Position numbers and translations under genes: made by a program. From positions 1,922,001 through 1,986,000 of the forward strand of contig NZ_BCAG01000003.1 of NCBI RefSeq assembly GCF_001293685.1: DNA of 64,000 bases, given 5' to 3'. A model generated the notes under the pieces. The model saw only the letters and a list, made by a program, of their open reading frames with translations. It was not told the DNA's origin and ran no database searches. The first letter of the stretch is position 1. Each line of letters opens with the position of its first letter. Positions 60,988-64,000 of this stretch are shown piece after piece. Source of the stretch: Desulfatitalea tepidiphila. Lineage in GTDB: Bacteria; Desulfobacterota; Desulfobacteria; Desulfobacterales; Desulfosarcinaceae.

Positions 60988-62892
60988 ATGGAAGAATATT
61001 TAAAAGAAATCCAGACGATCATCGAAACCAACCGGAAACCGTTTGTCATATTGGATCCGGACCTTCGGATCATTATGGCGAACCACCGATTTTACAAAAC
61101 ATTCGATGTTAGTCCCGATCAGGTGTTGGAGAAAATCCTCTATTCCATCGATAACGATGATTGGGATATCGATGCCCTGCACGCTCTGCTTGAAACCGAC
61201 CTGCCCAAAGGCAAGGTGATGGATGATATCGAAATCGACCACACCTATTCACGCCTGGGCAGGAGGATCCTGCGGATAAACGCGCAATCCTATTGCCATG
61301 AAAAAATCGGTAAAACGCTGATCCTGCTCTCCATCGAAGATTTTACAAAACGAAAGCTGCTGGAAGAACAATTGAAGGAATCGGAAGAGCGCTTTCGGCG
61401 CATGTTCGAAACCTCCAGGGACGGCCTGATGTTGATCAACAAGGTCAACGGCGCCGTCAAGCATATCAACCACGCTATCACCGACCTTTTGGGCATCGAG
61501 CCATACGAAATCATTGAAAAATCATTCTTGGATACCGGAATTTTGGGAAAAGAGGTTAATTTCCAGGGAGTTTTGGAACATCTTGAAGTCGATGGGTTTT
61601 TTACGCGAGAGACAACGCTGCTGAACAGACGGTCGAAGGCCGAATTTCATGCCGAAATCTTTCTTGTGAACAGGGCCTCCCTGATTCAGTGCAATGTTCG
61701 CGATATCACAGAACGTAGAAGGATAGAGGATGAGCGCCAAAGACTTCACGATCAATTATTGCAGGCTCAAAGATTGGAATCCGTGGGGCGGTTGGCCGGC
61801 GGTATCGCGCACGATTTCAACAATATTCTATCGGTCATCGTGGGATACAGCCAACTGATGCTGGAAAATCTGGCGGCGGACCACCCCCATCATGAAGCAC
61901 TTGAGGAAGTTTTAAAGGCAGCTTTCCGCGCAAGTGCTCTGACCAGACAGATGCTGGCATTCGGCCGCAAGCAAGTACTCGAAATAAACAAGGAGGATCT
62001 CAATGGCATCATAAAGGGTTTTAAAAAACTGATACGGAGGGTGATCGGCGAGGATCTCGAACTTCAATTATCTCTGACACCCCAGAAGCTTCTAGTCGAA
62101 GTGGACGTTACCCAAATTGAACAGGTGTTGATGAATCTGGCGGTCAATGCCAGGGATGCCATGCCGAACGGTGGCGTCTTGAAATTCGAAACGGCCGTCG
62201 TTGAACTGGATTCCAGTTATGCTAAAGGACGTCCGGGTGTGACCCCTGGCACATATGCCATGTTTGCTATCACCGATACAGGCATGGGCATGGACAAAGA
62301 GACCTTGGCCCAAATATTCGATCCATTTTTCACGACAAAGGGAAAGGACAAAGGGACAGGCCTGGGCCTGGCGACGTGCTACGGTATCGTCAAGCAACAC
62401 GGCGGCAATATCTGGGTGTACAGTGAGCCCGGGCATGGCACCACTTTCAAAATCTATCTTCCGATCGCCACCGGATCGCCGAAACCATCAAGACGAAAGT
62501 CTTCGTTGGAAGAATCGCCCGGAGGGGGCGAAACAGTGATGGTGATAGAGGATGATGAGTCTGTTCGCACATTGACTTGCGCAATACTGACGCGGTGCGG
62601 ATATCGCGTGATTGAATCGAAAAGCGCCATGGAAGCTATCGCACAATCCAATCAGACGGAAGGGCTCATAGATCTGGTCCTCACGGATGTGATCATGCCC
62701 GACATGAAGGGGCCGGAAGCTTTTCATCGTATCCGGGAGCGCCACCCCAAAGCCAAAGTCTTATACATGTCCGGATACACGGACGAGGTGATCGTGCACA
62801 AAGGGATTTTAAATCAAGAGGTGCAATTCATACAAAAACCGTTCAGCCTCCAATCGCTCTCAAACAAGGTAAAAGAGGCGCTGCGGAACTAA
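60988..62892 (+). CDS. PAS-PAS hybrid histidine kinase with receiver domain
   Basis: 634 aa and soluble. PAS 1 (about 10-120, PFVILDPDLRIIMANHRFYKTF), PAS 2 (about 135-250, MFETSRDGLMLINKVNGAVKHI), HisKA with phospho-His in LAGGIAHDFNNILSVIVGYS, HATPase_c (LMNLAVNARDAMPNGG; ITDTGMGMD; GTGLGLATCYGIV) and a C-terminal receiver (VMVIEDDESVRTL; phospho-Asp in LVLTDVIMPDMKG; FIQKPFS). No DNA-binding output is seen and no partner gene is adjacent. It lies between hicB and the second copy of the excisionase-end repeat. Confidence 0.93.
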   Translation: MEEYLKEIQTIIETNRKPFVILDPDLRIIMANHRFYKTFDVSPDQVLEKILYSIDNDDWDIDALHALLETDLPKGKVMDDIEIDHTYSRLGRRILRINAQSYCHEKIGKTLILLSIEDFTKRKLLEEQLKESEERFRRMFETSRDGLMLINKVNGAVKHINHAITDLLGIEPYEIIEKSFLDTGILGKEVNFQGVLEHLEVDGFFTRETTLLNRRSKAEFHAEIFLVNRASLIQCNVRDITERRRIEDERQRLHDQLLQAQRLESVGRLAGGIAHDFNNILSVIVGYSQLMLENLAADHPHHEALEEVLKAAFRASALTRQMLAFGRKQVLEINKEDLNGIIKGFKKLIRRVIGEDLELQLSLTPQKLLVEVDVTQIEQVLMNLAVNARDAMPNGGVLKFETAVVELDSSYAKGRPGVTPGTYAMFAITDTGMGMDKETLAQIFDPFFTTKGKDKGTGLGLATCYGIVKQHGGNIWVYSEPGHGTTFKIYLPIATGSPKPSRRKSSLEESPGGGETVMVIEDDESVRTLTCAILTRCGYRVIESKSAMEAIAQSNQTEGLIDLVLTDVIMPDMKGPEAFHRIRERHPKAKVLYMSGYTDEVIVHKGILNQEVQFIQKPFSLQSLSNKVKEALRN

Positions 62893-62940
62893 AAAAGCCG
62901 GGTGGTGGATCCCGACGAAGAGATCCTGGAGGATCGATGA
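62893..62940 (+). repeat. 48-bp direct repeat, right copy
   Basis: Duplicate of 60091-60138. The kinase stop (TAA at 62890) lies immediately before it. The following 115 bp to 63055 carry no intact ORF and look like remnant sequence. Confidence 0.75.
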
Positions 62941-63055
62941 TGTATTGCCAGCGCTACCGCTGAAAAATATCCGCGACCGCCTGCGCCATTCGCCAATCCA
63001 ACGCACAGATCAGCTGCGGCCGAAGGCCGTCGGCTGGATTTTCTTGTTCGGGTTT

Positions 63056-63604
63056 TTACTCTTTTAATAAACCAGCTTCTATCATAGCTTTCTTAGCGCA
63101 CTCTGGACAATAGCTGTGAGAAAATTGCGTGTTTGAATGTTCACTAATGTATTTTTCCAATTGTTGCCAGTTCCCTCTTTCATCTCGGATCTTTTTGCAT
63201 TGGCTGCATATGGGAATAAATGCCTCAAGAATCTTAACCTCAGAAAGGGATACTTGTAATTGTTCAGACAACTTTCGTTGATGATCAAGCAACTGCTGTA
63301 TATGGGATAACACCCACCCGATAAAAATGAAAGAAGAAAGGCGGATCAGAGTGTTCCAGACTGCATAGAAGTGCAAAGAATGAGTGTGTCCTGAAAATAC
63401 ATCTGCCACTAACCATACGATGGCAGAAAGAACAGACAATCCAATAGAGGCTCCAAGTCCAATAAACCAAGCTGCAAGTGATACTGGTAAAAAGTAGAAC
63501 AAGAAGAAATTCAACTCGTACCCTGTTATCAGGTCGATAAATCCAATAATTATTATGTTTGATACAGTGATTAGTCCCCATAACCATTTTGGGATCTTCT
63601 TCAT
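63056..63604 (-). CDS. Four-helix membrane protein with C-terminal Cys-rich tail domain
   Basis: 182 aa. About four transmembrane helices in the first 105 residues (LWGLITVSNIIIIGFIDLI; FFLFYFLPVSLAAWFIGLGA), a coiled-coil stretch, and a tail with CSQCKKIRDERGNWQQLEKY and, further on, YCPECAKK. This Cys-pair tail is usually found at the ends of PAS or receiver-type proteins. The gene is clearly more AT-rich than its neighbours, suggesting acquisition. The start ATG has no strong ribosome site. Function unknown, perhaps redox or metal signalling. Confidence 0.7.
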   Translation of the reverse strand: MKKIPKWLWGLITVSNIIIIGFIDLITGYELNFFLFYFLPVSLAAWFIGLGASIGLSVLSAIVWLVADVFSGHTHSLHFYAVWNTLIRLSSFIFIGWVLSHIQQLLDHQRKLSEQLQVSLSEVKILEAFIPICSQCKKIRDERGNWQQLEKYISEHSNTQFSHSYCPECAKKAMIEAGLLKE

Positions 63605-63692
63605 GATATGTTCTCTCTACCAAAATCGAACATATTGCTCACCGGAGAAGGCCTCTTTTTGACCCGAATCCGGTGTAGCAAATGGTTGGCAA

Positions 63693-63998
63693 TCAAGAGT
63701 TAGCTTGGACTGCTTCAGCGCGCAATCTTAGACCCAGGGCACCGATTACTTTGAGTATTGTATCAAAACCAGGCGTTCGTTCTCCCGAAAGAGCCTTATA
63801 GAGACTTTCGCGGGATAAGCCAGCCTCACGTGCGACTTGTGTCATGCCTTTTGCCCGAGCAATATCCCCAAGAGCTTTTGCTATAAATGCTGCATCACCA
63901 TTCGCCTCCTCAAGGCAGGCCTCGAGATAAGCAGCCATTTCCTCGGGGGTGCGAAGGTGTTCTGCGACATCGAATTTTGAAGTGCTGGTCTTTTCCAT
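63693..63998 (-). CDS. HigA/HI1420-type addiction-module antitoxin
   Basis: 101 aa. Residues about 1-45 (FDVAEHLRTPEEMAAYLEAC) and an Xre-type HTH (IARAKGMTQVAREAGLSRES, then LYKALSGERTPGFDTILKVI) match the antidote family paired with RelE/Gp49-type toxins. The toxin is normally encoded just upstream, here beyond the right edge (>64000). Complete ORF from ATG 63998. Confidence 0.87.
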   Translation of the reverse strand: MEKTSTSKFDVAEHLRTPEEMAAYLEACLEEANGDAAFIAKALGDIARAKGMTQVAREAGLSRESLYKALSGERTPGFDTILKVIGALGLRLRAEAVQANS

Positions 63999-64000
63999 GA

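Noticed and set aside
62941-63055. Possible integrase fragment after the right direct repeat
   Set aside because: Only about 40 codons can be read in shifted frames and no recombinase motif is secure.
1-64000. CRISPR array or rRNA operon
   Set aside because: No regularly spaced repeats with unique spacers and no rRNA-like sequence were seen; only one tRNA gene was found.

Overview
The window looks like chromosomal DNA of a sulfate-reducing Desulfobacterota bacterium, most likely from the Desulfobacteraceae/Desulfosarcinaceae. The main clue is the left edge, where ahbC, hemB and ahbD lie in a row. This is the siroheme-dependent haem route known from sulfate reducers and methanogens. A PPi-type phosphofructokinase, many PilZ/REC/PAS signalling proteins and split glycyl-tRNA synthetase subunits fit this placement. 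The placement is inferred from gene content; no search was possible.

Layout. (1) 1-3.4 kb: haem synthesis. (2) 3.6-10.4 kb: a CBS-ACT protein, then an apparent cell-polarity/surface module on the + strand: an AMIN/transmembrane protein, a small coiled coil, a TPR-cNMP-PilZ protein, a MinD/FlhG-like ATPase, a convergent PilZ gene, then a Roadblock (MglB-like) protein, an MglA GTPase and a coiled-coil protein behind a good sigma70-type promoter. (3) 10.4-25.2 kb, - strand: a chemosensory cluster (cNMP-DUF4388, CheB-like, CheW, CheY, a large CheA, two more CheB-like proteins, ParA, HAMP protein). It runs through overlapping genes into a TauE-type permease and a nitrate/sulfonate-type ABC transporter. 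It has no receptor and no CheR, and all three CheB-like proteins have lost part of the Ser-His-Asp catalytic triad. This is the most unusual system in the window.

(4) 26.0-31.2 kb: a sigma54 response regulator and hybrid kinase pair beside a PPi-phosphofructokinase. (5) 31.6-36.9 kb: smc, ftsY and an HU gene with promoter and terminator. (6) 37-50.9 kb, - strand: a long housekeeping run: acylphosphatase, a divergent NAD+ DNA ligase, glyS, glyQ, a GHMP kinase, recO, rodZ, a surA gene split by a one-base frameshift, a SurA-like lipoprotein and mfd. (7) 50.9-58.2 kb: tRNA-Thr(CGT), small hypothetical genes, an IHF/HU gene, a GH13_18 phosphorylase, and a HEAT-repeat/HD-GYP gene pair. (8) 58.2-64 kb: an accessory tail with an IS1634-like remnant, a thioesterase, a decayed nuclease-like gene with short inverted and tandem repeats, an excisionase-like gene whose 3' end is duplicated about 2.8 kb away, a HicAB toxin-antitoxin pair with a possibly leaderless promoter, a PAS hybrid kinase, an AT-rich membrane protein and an antitoxin at the right edge.

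The two signalling blocks in regions 2 and 3 are adjacent and share themes (PilZ, cyclic-nucleotide-binding folds, ParA/MinD ATPases). They may form one circuit linking an intracellular or ABC-coupled stimulus to polarity or surface behaviour. That link is inference.
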